NCBI RefSeq assembly: GCF_036884655.1
Contig: NC_088359.1
Span: 18,542,501-18,606,500, forward strand
Length of the DNA: 64,000 nucleotides
DNA from: Musa acuminata AAA Group
Taxonomy: Eukaryota; Streptophyta; Magnoliopsida; Zingiberales; Musaceae
Direction: 5' to 3'
Both the position numbers and the translations under genes were made by a program. The number at the start of each line of letters is the position of its first letter. Position 1 is the first letter of the stretch. Positions 35,538 to 47,178 of the stretch are shown here, one piece after another. The notes beneath the pieces are model-generated. The model was not told where the DNA came from, did no database searches, and was given only the letters and a program-made list of their open reading frames with translations.

Positions 35538-37472
35538 TGTTAGGACTGAAATCGATACTAAGAGGGGGGGGGGGAGGGGGGGGGTTGAATTAGTGCTATC
35601 GAAAAACTTTGATGATTTAGAAAAGTCATTTCAATAAAGCCTATATTGGAAATAATATCAAAATGTGCTTCACTTGAAGTAAGTGTAAAAAGTAATTAAA
35701 ACATAGAATAATAGTAATAAAGAGTAGAAAGAGAGTGCACACCAAATTTATAGTGGTTCGGTCATCATGTCCTATATCCACTATGTTAGGAATAAGTCAG
35801 CACTAAGAGGGTAGGGTGAATTAGTGTAGTGGTAAAAACGTCGATTTCAGAAAATATTCATTCGATTAAAAACCGATCGGAAAAATGTTAACTTAAGAAA
35901 CACTTTCGTAAACATGTAATGAGGAAGTAAAGCAGTGAGCAAGTAAAATGATTTGCAGCAAAGGTAAACAATAAAGTAGAAGGCAGCAAACCAATTTTAT
36001 AGTGGTTCGGTCGTCGTGACCTACATCTACTCTCGATTCCTCTTCCGTCGAGGCCAACAGTATCCACTAACGGTCTTTCTTCAATGGCCAAATACCAATT
36101 ACCCTTTTACACCCCTCTTCTCCTTTTTACAGGTTTAGGAGATAACCTTTTATAAGTACTCACTCCTCTATAAACAGAATTCTAAACTTAGAATTAAAGG
36201 AAATGATCTCTCGAGTGATTACTACAGCGTTTTCTCACTTTGAAATTCTCTGTGCTTATGTATGTTAACCAGGGATGAAAGGGGTATTTATATGCCTCAA
36301 GTGGATTCAAACTTAGAGCTTAAAAGTGTCTCATCCCTAGTTTCCCGGGTCCTGGTGGTACCACCGCTTGTGCTGGGCGGTACCATCGCTTGCAGCATTG
36401 ACACTAGTCGGTACCACCACCTAGTTCGATAGTACCACTGCCTAACACCCTATCACTAGGCAGTACCATCGCCTAGTCTGGCGGTACTAATGCTTGACAA
36501 TCTCTCGGAGACTGTGTCTTGGTGGTACCACCGCCTAATATAGTCATGGAGATTGTGCCACGATGGTTCCACCTGTTGGGTCACTATTTGGCCCAACACA
36601 TCCCAAACTTGGGCCCAATTGACTCCTAATTGAGTTAGCCCAATTCTAACCCAATTATGTCCTAACTATAAATTTTAAGGCATATACTAAGCTAAATAAG
36701 TCTGGTAAGTCTAGGTTTCTTCCGGTGAGCTTCCGGCGATCTTCTAACGAACTTTCGATGATCTCTCGGCAATGTTCCAATTGACTCCCGGCAAGCTCCT
36801 AGACTTCACGACGATTTTCTTGGTGAGTTTTGATGAGCTTCTTTGGCAAGCTCTTGGACTTCTCGGTCAATTCAGGCAAAACTTTTGATGAATGTCTGGA
36901 CTTTTGACGAACTCTCAAACTCTCAACAAAATCTCGTTCTTGAGTTCAAGACTTCATTTTTCTTTATTCCTTGATCGCTATCATAGTTAATCCTACACAC
37001 TAAAAGCCTACTTCGATCTAGATAATTATTACGAAGCTAATCAAATGTTGTCCGACATGTCATTGGTTCATCGACGCCTCGTCCGATTCTTTGGCACATC
37101 GGCTTCTCTTGTGGTCTATTGCCCAATCGGCCAGTTGACCTCCGTAACTTCGATTTCCTTAGCACAATTTTCACTCTTCTTGGCCCAATGCCCGAACCCA
37201 TGGCCCGAGGACTTCTGTCGATTTGTCGACCGATCCTCCGGCTCAACGTCCAATCTTCTAACATGTTCCACTCCGGCCCAACATGATTCTTCATACTTTA
37301 ATTGTCTCTCCCTGATCGAAGCTTCCTGCATCACTCAAAACACAGATCAAATCATAAACACTCAATTGGTTTCATCATTAAAATCTGAGATTTAATACAC
37401 TCCTGATTTTTACTCCGTCGAGGCCACTAGCTTCCACTATCGATCTTCTTTCAACGGGCGAAGATCAACTTG
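35538..37472 (-). repeat. Element J: degraded Sirevirus-type LTR fragment, interrupted by solo LTR I
   Basis: 35538-35783 begins TGTTAGGACTG and has the LTR-end features of the family (G-rich run, GAATTAGTGC, GTGGTTCGGTCA). After the solo LTR it resumes at 37398 with the CTCCGTCGAGGCCA module that follows in other copies and loses similarity near 37472. No second LTR or interior is present, so it is a truncated remnant. Confidence 0.7.
35784..37397 (-). mobile_element. Element I: solo LTR of an older Sirevirus subfamily
   Basis: 1614 bp, a whole LTR from TATTAAATCTCA at 37397 (minus strand; decayed TGTTGAATCTCG) to CCTAACA at 35784. It is flanked by CACTA (35779-35783) and CACTC (37398-37402), a duplication with one mismatch. 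It has a TATA box at 36285-36292 (minus) and palindromes of the GGTGGTACCACC type (36354-36365), whereas the younger LTRs have GGCGGTGCCACCGCC. With no interior or partner LTR it is best read as a product of LTR-LTR recombination. Confidence 0.82.
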
Positions 37473-38890
37473 CTAGTCATAGGTGCTCTACAAGCCAATC
37501 ACGTGACTGATGACACATGTGACATGACAAGCACTCTTTTTGCTTATTATATTATTTAATATTTTATTACTTTATATTACTTGCTACATATATGCATAGA
37601 TATATTGTGATGCCAATGGATCTATGCAATGAGAATCGGATTGTGATGAGATTATGATAATGAGACTGATTCACCTTTAAACACATACCCTAAATAATTC
37701 TAGTCAAAGGTTACTTGAAAGAGACATTAAGATAACTAGATAGACTAGTGTGCTGTATACCCATCCATATGATGAGGCAACTGGTCTCATAGTTGCTAGT
37801 GTGGGGACACTAGGGCTAAAATGTAGGTGCTCATTGGAGAATGAGTTCACTGATTGATCCGCTCATGGAATGCTGGATGGTTAATGATACCTCATTGTCA
37901 AACAATGATTCCGTTATCCTAGTGGTGTACCTGGTCGTTAGATTTGAGACACAAAAGATGTCTTGTATAAGTACTACATTCTTTGATATCAGACTTATAG
38001 GCCTAGAAGTTCCAAATCTAACACAATCGGTCATCGGGAGTGGCAACCAATCTCACGAGGATTATTGAGTGTCAATAGAAGATCATCCACTCTCGGTATC
38101 ATAAGGAGAATATTCTATATATTTTTGCTTAGATAAATCTCTGGCCAAAGTTATTTAAATTGAGAGAGAAAGAGTTCTCCGAGAGAATCTGATTAGAGCG
38201 AGACTCAAGTAGAAACCGTATGAGTCTAACAGCACCATGCTCTATATATGGTCTCTGGGATATTAGATGGATGCGAGACTATAGATATATGGTAACTAAG
38301 GACAAACAGGTCCAATGAATTGGATTCTCCTGTATTGTCTGGTGACTACGACATAGTGGCTTTGTACGTCCACAGTCGATTAGTCGAGTGAATTATTATG
38401 GAGATAATAATTTAGTAAGCCAGAAGGAGTTTTGATAGGTATGACTTATGGTCAGCTCGATATTGGGCCTAGAGGGTCATACACATATGGTAGGTGTTGC
38501 GACGAATAGAGGTTCGAATATGAAATATCCACTGGAGCTCCTATCTTATTGGATATCAAATAAGCCCATGAATTATTAAATCCTATAGATGAGATACAAT
38601 AAGAGCCCATGAGAGATTATTGGATAGAGATCCACTAATCTAAGAGGCTTTGGTAGTTGAATGGAGATCCAATACCCAATAGAGTAGGAACCATTATGGT
38701 TAAGTTGATAGGGGGCCTCTATAAATAGGAGGGAACCAAACATCCATAGGTTAGAGGCTTGGTTGCCACCTCCTATTCGTCTCTCCCATTCATTTCCTTA
38801 GATAGTAGGTGTGGAGATTTGGACAGTGATTCGAGGAGCGTCATCGTAGCCCTGCTGTATGGATTACCGCTAGAGAGGAGGACGCTTGAC
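37473..38890 (+). other. Unassigned LTR-like sequence with TATA box
   Basis: 1.4 kb without a credible gene. The end near 38700-38890 looks like a promoter and leader: TATAAATA at 38720-38727, then a pyrimidine-rich stretch and a GC-richer tail, as in the LTRs of other elements. I cannot assign it to a family. It is probably the remains of another retroelement, cut on the left by J and on the right by the insertion of C at 38891. Confidence 0.45.
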
Positions 38891-39326
38891 TGTTAGGACT
38901 CTAGCTAGGAGAGTCCTAATTGAGAGGGACATTCATGTAAAACCTACCTAAGCCGACCCCTATTAAAGAGGTAAAGTGGCGGGCTAGGGTTAGGAGGTTA
39001 TTTCTTAGAGAAGAATAAGGAGTTGTAAAGGAATATGAGTCTTGAGTAGGAGTCCTATTAGGAGTTGGTTATAAGTAGGAGTCTTGAGTAGGAGTCCTAT
39101 TAAGAGTTGGTTAGAAGTAGGAGTCTTAAGTAAGAGTCCTATTAGGAGTTAGGGTTTAGAAGCCCTATAAATAGTCATGTATTCCACCTCTTTTCATAAG
39201 CAATAGATGAATCTTTTCTACAGCCTTTGAGCAGCAACTTGGAGGGAGGAACCCTTATAGAGTTCCAAGGAGGCCGATCCCCTAAAGAGATCAACCCCAA
39301 GTTTAGAATCTGCAAGGGTTCTAACA
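38891..39326 (+). repeat. 5' LTR of element C
   Basis: 436 bp, TGTTAGGACTC to TTCTAACA. An internal phrase AGGAGTCTTGAGTAGGAGTC repeats three times with variation (39025-39160). CTATAAATAG near 39164 is the promoter box. It includes a stretch with CCTACCTAAGCCGACCCC (38943-38990) that copy K lacks. Confidence 0.9.
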
Positions 39327-39328
39327 CC

Positions 39329-39340
39329 TGGTATCAAAGC
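39329..39340 (+). other. Primer binding site of element C, one mismatch
   Basis: TGGTATCAAAGC, two bases after the LTR; K has TGGTATCAGAGC at the same place. Confidence 0.82.
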
Positions 39341-39837
39341 AGCGTTCTTGGCATCTCGCTGCCCTTCCACTACCATCCATTAACCCTCCACAAATGTCCA
39401 AAGCAATTCCCACAATTGCTTAAAAGATCGTCGCCAAATTCCGCCATCATCTCCACCACCGCGAATCATCTTGTGAATTACAACAGGTTTTGGTTTCCTA
39501 CCTTACTACTGCTGTAATTTAGTTATCCCTATCCGAAAATCCAAAAAAAAAAAAATTGTTCCTATATTGCTGCATAAACTTTTCGTCACAAAGTTTTCAT
39601 CTCTACAACGAAAGATACATTGCAGAATTTCAGCCGCATAGCACTGTTTGTTTGATCTTGATACTATATTTTCTCTATCATATAAACTAAGATATTACTA
39701 TCAATTCCCTCCTCAAATCTCTCAAATTTTTGGTGGAGATTTCATCGAGAAACCACTGTTTCTTCGACGATAATTCTGCTCTTACAAGACAACATAATTC
39801 TGCAACAAACTTTCACTGATTTCTATCAAACCTATAC

Positions 39838-40772
39838 ATGCCTTTAACCCGACAACAAAAGAGAGATCTTAACATCACATATTTGGAGTCATATACTATG
39901 GCATCTGAGGAGGCAATCAATGCTAAATTTGAAGCCTTTGAGGCACAAATGGAGGATAAGATTCAGACTCTCCTTACCGAATTCAGTTTGGGCCGACCAC
40001 CAAGCCCGAAGAAATCACATCAAGGAGAGAGCTCTAACCAATCACATCATGCTCAAAGAGATAACTTCCAAGAGAGGGGAGGCTCTATGACTGATCCCAA
40101 CTATTTGCGCATGAGAGTGGACTTCCCTAGATGGGAAGAAGGAGACCCAATTGGTTGGATCTCGCGCGCGGAGCGATATTTTCGGTACCATAAAACTGCG
40201 GATGCATCCATGGTGGAAATTGCAGCTATACATCTTGAAGGGGATGCCATACAATGGTTTGACTAGTTTGAACATACTTATGGAGTCCTTTCATGGTGAC
40301 AATTCAAAGAAGGACTACTGATCCGCTTCAGATCAACTTATTACGAGAACATTGACGGACAACTAGCAAAGATTCGACAAACCTCCACCATTTAGAATTA
40401 CCAAACCAAGTTTGAAAGGTTATCTAATCAAACTCTTGATTGGTCTAAAAAACAACTATTGGGAACCTTTATTAAGGGCTTAAAGCCGGAGATCCGGGGA
40501 GAAGTTAAGGTGCGACAACCATACACGCTTATGGCAGCCATCTCTTTCGCACGACTTCAAGAGGAGCGATTGAACCTTGAAGCCCGGAGGTCTAGGATCA
40601 CTCAACAACCTACAATACTAAAGCCCTCAGCCCCCCCTACTATCAACCGAGTCCCTGCACCGAAAAGGTTAATAAGAGAAGAACTTCGGGAGCGATCTGC
40701 GAAGGGGTTATGTTGGCATTGCGACGAGCCGTGGAGCAGCGAGCATCGCTGTAAAAAAGGTAGACTTCTTAT
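39838..40772 (+). pseudogene. Element C gag, three in-frame stops, continues into pol after D
   Basis: The ATG at 39838 opens the same gag as in K (MPLTRQQKRDLNI start, capsid core WEEGDPIGWISRAERYF). Stops lie at 40264-40266 (TAG for Trp), 40297-40299 (TGA for Trp) and 40393-40395 (TAG); the first two fit G-to-A changes. From 40459 the frame is open through a CWHCDEPWSSEHRC-type zinc knuckle to 40772, where D enters within the codon after CTT CTT. The reading frame picks up at 50235. Confidence 0.88.
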
Positions 40773-41972
40773 TGTTGAATCTCGGATTTCGATGATAAAA
40801 TCAATTGATTGGTTAATTGATCTAATCCATATTATTGAGTTAAGTGTGCAGGAATAACTACGATAACCAGAAAACACAAAGCAAGAATACCGGAGTCAAG
40901 TTCGATGGACGTTTAAGAGTCCGAAGAATCGTCGGAGATGCTGCCGGAACCAACCGAGAAGAAATCGGGAACCTGTCGGAATTTTTGGAAGTTCGCCGAA
41001 GAGATCGTCGAAGGTTCACGGAGATCACCGAGAAGGCTCGGCTACTCGTTAAAGTCATCACAAGATCGGGAGCTTGCTAGGAGTCTGTCGGAAGAAGTTC
41101 GTCGGAAAGCTCGCCGGGACAAGACTCGACGTTCGCGGTTGAAAACTTGCTTAGGATGTTTTTTTTGTTATGTAGTTCACTTGTAATTAGGATTATGATT
41201 AAGAGATAATCCTATATCCTGGTTAGGGGCCAACTGGGCCCAAAATTAGACTTGGTTTGGGCTAAATTTGAAGTCCAACCAATGAACCGAAGGGTCTGGC
41301 GGTGGCACCGCCCAGCACCCGAGAGCTGGGCGGTGGCACCGTTTGGCTGGGCGGTGGCACCGCCAGTCCACGGTCAGTGTCAGAAACTGACAGGCGGTGG
41401 CACCGCCAGCATCGGGAACCAAAGAGAATTCAAAATTTGGAGCCCAAATTTGAATCCTCTTGAGGCCTATAAATACCCCTCAAATCTCAGCTGATATTAC
41501 AACCTTTTGAGAAGCAATTGATTGAGAGAAAGGTCTTAGAAAAGTCTTTGCTAGTTTTGTTTTCAATTTGCTAGTGTTCACCTCCTTCTTTTTGCTGAAA
41601 ATCTGTAAGAGAGTGAACCGCTTGTAAAAAGTTGTAAGAGGGGTATTTACCCTTCCCCTTCAAGAGATTTGCTAGTGGAAGGTGGGAGCCTCATCGAAGA
41701 GGGGCCTCGCAAGTGGATGTAGGTCATTTGACCGAACCACTGTAAAATCAGCGTGGTCTCTGGTTTGCATTTACTTATTGTCATTTATATTACTGCAAAC
41801 CATTTGCACTTTAATACTCTACTTCTTTATCTCCGTCTTACTTATCCCTTCAAGTTAGAACGCAATCGAAACGGTTTCAAACGAAAACGTTGCTTTTATC
41901 GTACGAAGTTTCCGAAAGTGTTTAAATCGTCAAAAGTTTATCATACTTTACCGCTGCACTAATTCACCCCCC
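40773..41972 (+). repeat. 5' LTR of element D, 3' terminus lost
   Basis: About 1200 bp. GGAAGTTCG-type block 40900-41130, GGCGGTGGCACCGCC palindromes 41298-41405, TATA box 41468-41475. It lacks the long TTTAGACGTAAAT array of A. The end, which should read CTCTTAGTGCCGCTCCGATCCTAACA, is missing: after the C run comes a patch (41970-41985) that equals 16 bases of gag (42077-42092), followed at once by GGTATCAGAGC of the primer site. Confidence 0.9.
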
Positions 41973-42031
41973 TTGTTTAATGGGTATCAGAGCTAGGCTC
42001 ACTCTCATATTTGGTTTGATACCCAAGAGAG

Positions 42032-43615
42032 ATGGCTTACTCCGGCATACATGAGGGTCATTCTATCACACGTCCACCCTTGTTTAATGGGTCGGATTAT
42101 ACTTATTGGAAGACTCGTATGAGGATCTTTCTCATTTCCATGGATTTCGAGCTTTGGACTATTGTTGAAAACGGATTTCAAAAATCTTCTCTTTCGATAA
42201 GCGAATGGAATGAATCGGAGAAGAAGGTTTTTGCTTTAAACGCAAAGGCTATGAATCCCTTGTTTTATGCACTAGATAAAAATGAATTTAATCGTGTTTC
42301 AATTTGTGATTCGGCTTTTGATATTTGGAGAACTCTTGAGGTCACTCATGAAGGCACTAGCCGAGTGAAAGAGTCCAAAATTAACATCCTTGTGCACTCT
42401 TACGAACTTTTCCGAATGAAACCAAGTGAGTCCATCGGAGACATGTACACCCGGTTTACGGATGTCATCAATGGATTCAAAGCTCTTGGTAAAGATTTTA
42501 CTAACTTTGAACTAGTAACTAAAATCTTAAGATCCCTCCCTAAAAGTTGGGATCCAAAAGTTACGGCAATTCAAGAGGCTAAAGACCTTAAAACATTCCC
42601 TCTTAAAGAACTTATTGGGTCTCTAATGACCTACGAAATGACATGTCAAGCTCATGACGAGCTCGAGAACCCCCTTCCAAAGAACAGGAAGGATATGACA
42701 CTCACATCACAAGAAGACCACTTGAAAGGAACATCAAGTGATGAGGACAGTGACAATGACATTGCACTTTTGACTCAAAAATTTAAAAAATATTTAAGAA
42801 AGAACAAATTTAGAAATAATATAAAAAATAAATTTGAACACAAGAAGGACCAAGTGATTTGCTATGAGTGCAAAAAACCGGGACACTACAAGAACGATTG
42901 TCCTCAAGCCAAAAAGAGAACATCAAAGAAGAAGGCGCTCAAGGCAACGTGGGATGATTCAAGCGCGTCCGAAGAAGAGGAGTCCAACACCGAGCAAGTT
43001 GCTCATTACGCCCTAATGGCCATCGGAGATGAGGTAACGGATTTAATTGATGCAGATTTACCTTATCATGAATTATTAAATGCTTTCCATGAGTTATTTG
43101 ATGAATGTAAGACACTTAGTAGAAAATACAAATTGCTAAAAAAGGAGCATGATAGTCTCACTTGTGATATCGATAAATTAAAAGCTGATTATCATGATAG
43201 TTTAGCTCCATGTATAAAATGCCATGATCTAGAATCTCTCCAAAAGGAGAACTTGCTACTTAAGGACACCTTGAAGAAATTCGAGGTTGGTAGCAAATCT
43301 TTGAACATGATCCTTACAAATAAGGGTCACGTTCCTAAAAGAAGTGGAATCGGATTTGTGAGAAGTCCTCACCAAAATCCAACCACCTTCATTAAAGGCC
43401 CCGTCTTACATGTTCGGCACCAAAGCAATTGCAACTTTTGTTGTAAATATGGACATAAAACTTATAAATGTCCATTCAAGAAAATTAGTTCGAACAAACT
43501 AATTTGGGTTCCTAAAGGAACCATGATCAATTCTATGCAATATGATGAACAAGTTAAATCAGTTTTTAAGGCACCCAAAAGAAAATGGGTACCTAAAAAT
43601 AATCCCTTCTTATAG
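42032..43615 (+). CDS. Element D gag, full length and open
   Basis: 527 residues, the same length as the gag of A. The structural protein forms the virus-like particle that packages element RNA. YWKTRMRIFLISM near 24-36, capsid core FNRVSICDSAFDIWRTLE near 85-102 and EELIGSLMTYEM-like segment near 190. First CCHC zinc knuckle C277-x2-C-x4-H-x4-C, acidic linker SASEEEESN, a coiled-coil-like stretch around 340-420 and a second knuckle CNFCCKYGHKTYKC near 467-480. It ends with TAG before pol. The ATG choice is fixed by alignment with A and G and by its position 40 bp after the primer site. Confidence 0.92.
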   Translation: MAYSGIHEGHSITRPPLFNGSDYTYWKTRMRIFLISMDFELWTIVENGFQKSSLSISEWNESEKKVFALNAKAMNPLFYALDKNEFNRVSICDSAFDIWRTLEVTHEGTSRVKESKINILVHSYELFRMKPSESIGDMYTRFTDVINGFKALGKDFTNFELVTKILRSLPKSWDPKVTAIQEAKDLKTFPLKELIGSLMTYEMTCQAHDELENPLPKNRKDMTLTSQEDHLKGTSSDEDSDNDIALLTQKFKKYLRKNKFRNNIKNKFEHKKDQVICYECKKPGHYKNDCPQAKKRTSKKKALKATWDDSSASEEEESNTEQVAHYALMAIGDEVTDLIDADLPYHELLNAFHELFDECKTLSRKYKLLKKEHDSLTCDIDKLKADYHDSLAPCIKCHDLESLQKENLLLKDTLKKFEVGSKSLNMILTNKGHVPKRSGIGFVRSPHQNPTTFIKGPVLHVRHQSNCNFCCKYGHKTYKCPFKKISSNKLIWVPKGTMINSMQYDEQVKSVFKAPKRKWVPKNNPFL

Positions 43616-43623
43616 AAACATAC

Positions 43624-46600
43624 ACCATCACAAGCTAGGAGCAAGAGATGATATCTAGATAGTGGATGCTCAAGACATATGACTTCTCTATGCTCACTAG
43701 CAAAGAAGAAGGGTATGTCACCTTCGGAGACAACAACCAAGGCAAAATCATTGGCAAGGGAACCATAGGAAACAAATTAAAATTTTCTATTGATGATGTC
43801 TTACTAGTTGATGGATTGAAACATAATCTCTTGAGTGTTAGTCAATTATGCCATAAAGGTTATATCGTTAGATTTGAATCAAATGTGTGTATTATTGAAA
43901 AACCAAACCATAACATAACTATGATTATATTAAAACAAAATAATGTCTACACCATCAACCTTGATGAACTAAGTAATGAAATGTGCTTCTCCGCTTTAAA
44001 TGATGATGCTTGGCTTTAGCATAGGAGACTAGGCCATGCAAGCATGAAACTAATATCTAAGATCTCATCTAGAGAATTAGTGCGAGGAATTCCAAATATA
44101 AAGTTTATTAAGGATAAAGTATGCGATGCATGTCAACTAGGTAAACAAATAAAAACTAGTTTCAAACCAAAAACTCAAATTAGTACCACTAGACCATTAC
44201 AATTGATTCATTTGGACTTATTTGGACCAATTGACACGACAAGTCTAGGAGGAAGCAAATATGCGTTTGTAATTGTGGATGACTATACTAGATACACTTG
44301 GACCTATTTCTTAGCTCACAAAAGTGATTGCTTCAAGTGTTTCTCTAAATTTTGTAAACTCACTCAAAACGAAAAAGGTTTCATGATTTCATCAATTCGG
44401 AGTGATCACGGTGGCGAATTTCAAAACCGTGACTTTCAAAATTTTTGTGAAGTTAATGGATACAATCACAATTTCTCCACTCCAAGGAATCCCCAACAAA
44501 ATGGAGTAGTTGAAAGAAAAAATAGAAACCTACAAGAAATGGCAAGAACGATGTTAAATGAACATAGTCTACCCAAGTATTTTTGGGCCGAAGCCGTAAA
44601 TACGGCTTGCTACATCATGAATAGGGTCCTAATAAGACCATCCCTATCAAAAACTCCCTATGAATTATGGAATAACAAAAAACCAAATATTTCATATTTT
44701 AAAGTTTTCGATTGTAAATGCTTTATTTTGAATGAAAAGGATGCCTTAGGAAAATTTGATGCTAAATCCGATAAAGGCATCTTTCTTGGTTACTCTTCCG
44801 TTTCTAAGGCTTTTCGGGTTTTTAACAAAAGAACCTTAGTAATAGAAGAGTCTATTCATGTAGTTTTTAATGAAATTTCTAATTTAAAGAAAAAAGATTT
44901 TGATGATGATCTTGGTTTTGATAATTTGAATTTAAATGAACCCCCTCCTCAAAATAGCAACTTGGATGCACCTTCTTCCGAAATTTCCTTACCCAAGGAA
45001 TGGAAGTATATAGATGCTCATCCAAAGGAGCTAATTATAGGAGATACATCAAAAGGGGTTCAAACTCGTTCCTCTTTCAAGAATTTTTGTGCTAATGCCG
45101 CCTTCCTTTGTCAAATCGAACCTAAATGCATTGACGAGGCCATAAAAGATGATTTTTGGGTTATTGCAATGCAAGAGGAATTGAATCAATTTGAGAGGAA
45201 TAAGGTATGGAAGCTTGTTCCTAGACCTAGTGACCATTTAGTCATTGGTACTAAATGGGTCTTTAGAAACAAGCAAGACGAAAATGGTATCGTGGTTAGA
45301 AACAAGGCTAGATTAGTGGCCAAAGGTTTCAACCAAGAAGAAGGTATCGATTATGAAGAAACCTTCGCTCCCGTGACTCGATTAGAAGCCATAAGGATGC
45401 TCCTTGCCTATGCTAGTTGTAATAATTTTAAACTATTTCAAATGGATGTCAAAAGTGCTTTCTTGAATGGTTTTATTTTCGAAGAAGTATATGTCGAACA
45501 ACCTCCCGGATTTGAAAATTCTCTTCTTCTTAATCATGTATTTAAATTGACTAAGGCTCTCTATGGCTTGAAACAAGCTCCTAGAGCTTGGTATGAAAGG
45601 CTTAGTTCCTTTCTTATTTTAAATAATTTTACCAAAGGCAAGGTTGATACTACATTCTTTATTAAACATTTTAAAAATAATTTTCTTATTGTGCAAATTT
45701 ATGTTGACGATATTATTTTTGGCTCTTCAGATGAATCACTATGGGAATCATTTGCCAAATGTATGAGTCATGAATTTGAAATGAGTTTAATGGGTGAATT
45801 AACTTTCTTTTTAGGATTACGAATCAAACAACTTAGGGATGGTATATTTCTTAACCAATCTAAATATACATTAGAATTGTTAAAACGATTTAACATGGAT
45901 AATTCAAAAGCAATAAACACCCCTATGAGTACTGCGACTAAGTTAGATATGGATGAAAATAGTGAAAATTTCGATCAAAAAACATATAGGGGAATGATAG
46001 GTAGTCTACTCTACCTCACCGCGACTAGACCGGATATTATGTTTAGTGTAGGACTTTGCGCTAGGTTTCAATCAAATCCTAAATTATCTCATCTTAAAAG
46101 TGTTAAAAGAATATTTAGGTATCTTAAAGGAACTCCAAATCTAGGATTGTGGTATCCAAAATCTGAAAAATTCGATTTAATAGCTTATGTAGATGCCGAT
46201 TTTGGCGGATGCAGGATAGATAGAAAAAGTACATCCGGAACATGCCAATTTTTAGGGCATGCACTTGTTTCTTTGACTTCCAAGAAATAAAATTCAGTTG
46301 CACTATCTACGGCGGAAGCCGAGTACATTGCTGCAAGTGCATGCTGTGCACAAGTTGTTTGGATGAAAAATACATTAGAAGACTATGGAATTCACTTTAA
46401 AAATATTCTCATAAAATGTGATAATACTAGTGCCATATGTCTTACTAAAAATCTAATTCAGCACTCTAGAACTAAGCATATCGATATTAGGCATCATTTC
46501 ATACGCGATCATTTCATATGCGTCATTTCATACGCGAGCATATCGATGTTGTTTTAGAATTTTTTGACACAAAGCATCAATTGGCAGATATTTTTTCAAA

Positions 46601-46664
46601 AGCCTTAAATGAAGACCAATTTGAATTCATTAGAAGGGAACTAGGCATGTTAAATTGTCCCTGA
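43624..46664 (+). pseudogene. Element D pol: protease, integrase, reverse transcriptase, RNase H, damaged
   Basis: Protease remnant [10 protein letters not shown] near 43651-43680 is followed by a deletion of about 20 bp relative to A, which shifts the frame. Then come the pre-integrase zinc region (TAG at 44017-44019 replaces Trp in WLWHRRLGH), the integrase core with [14 protein letters not shown] and VVERKN, copia reverse transcriptase with [11 protein letters not shown] and YVDD near 45702, and RNase H. TAA at 46288-46290 replaces Gln in the RNase H domain. Near 46490-46545 a 15-bp phrase around TCATTTCATACGCGA is repeated in tandem and breaks the frame before the conserved end (RRELGML, stop 46662-46664). 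Confidence 0.9.
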
Positions 46665-46849
46665 AAATAAGCTTGTTTGAATATATTTTTCAAAAAATGT
46701 CTCATCCTTTTCCATTCTTCTATGGATTTGACTTCATCATTCTCCTTCGATTCAAGATGATATACTGAAGTACAACTCATTATCTTAACCTATCTTGAGT
46801 CAAACACCTCTGAAAGAAAAGAAAAAAAAAATATTCTAACACAGCACGC

Positions 46850-47178
46850 CAGCGGTGGCACCGCCAAAATCGACGGTAGCACCGCTCGGTTTGGCGGTGG
46901 CACCACTCAGTTTGGCGGTGGCACTGCCCGAGACACCCTATAAACCCCAAATGGTTAGGGCCGGCCGTGACACCGCCCCCAACCCGAGGAAGCCTTGCTC
47001 CAACTCTCCCAAACTCTCTCAATCCCTCATTCTAACCTCTACAAACCTTGGAGGGGGATTCTTGTTGGTCCAAGCTCTCCATCCTCCAAGAAACACTCCA
47101 TAAGGTAAAATCCTTCCTTCCCTTTCTTCTTGTTTTACCTACTCATTACAATTTCATAATTTTTTTTTTCTCTAGAAA
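46850..47178 (+). promoter_or_regulatory. LTR-like internal promoter and leader before the extra ORF of D
   Basis: 46851-46929 holds four GGCGGTGGCACCGCC-type palindromes, otherwise seen only in the LTRs of this family. TATAAA follows at 46939-46944, then a pyrimidine-rich leader, then GT at 47105-47106 and a T-run ending in AG at 47174-47175 that would frame a 71-bp intron just before the ATG at 47179. The order palindromes, TATA, leader copies LTR organisation. Splicing is predicted from sequence only. Confidence 0.55.

Noticed and set aside
35538..37472. J as a complete LTR element with I as its interior
   Set aside because: I is a whole LTR on the same strand with its own flanking near-duplication; J has no partner LTR, primer site or polypurine tract.
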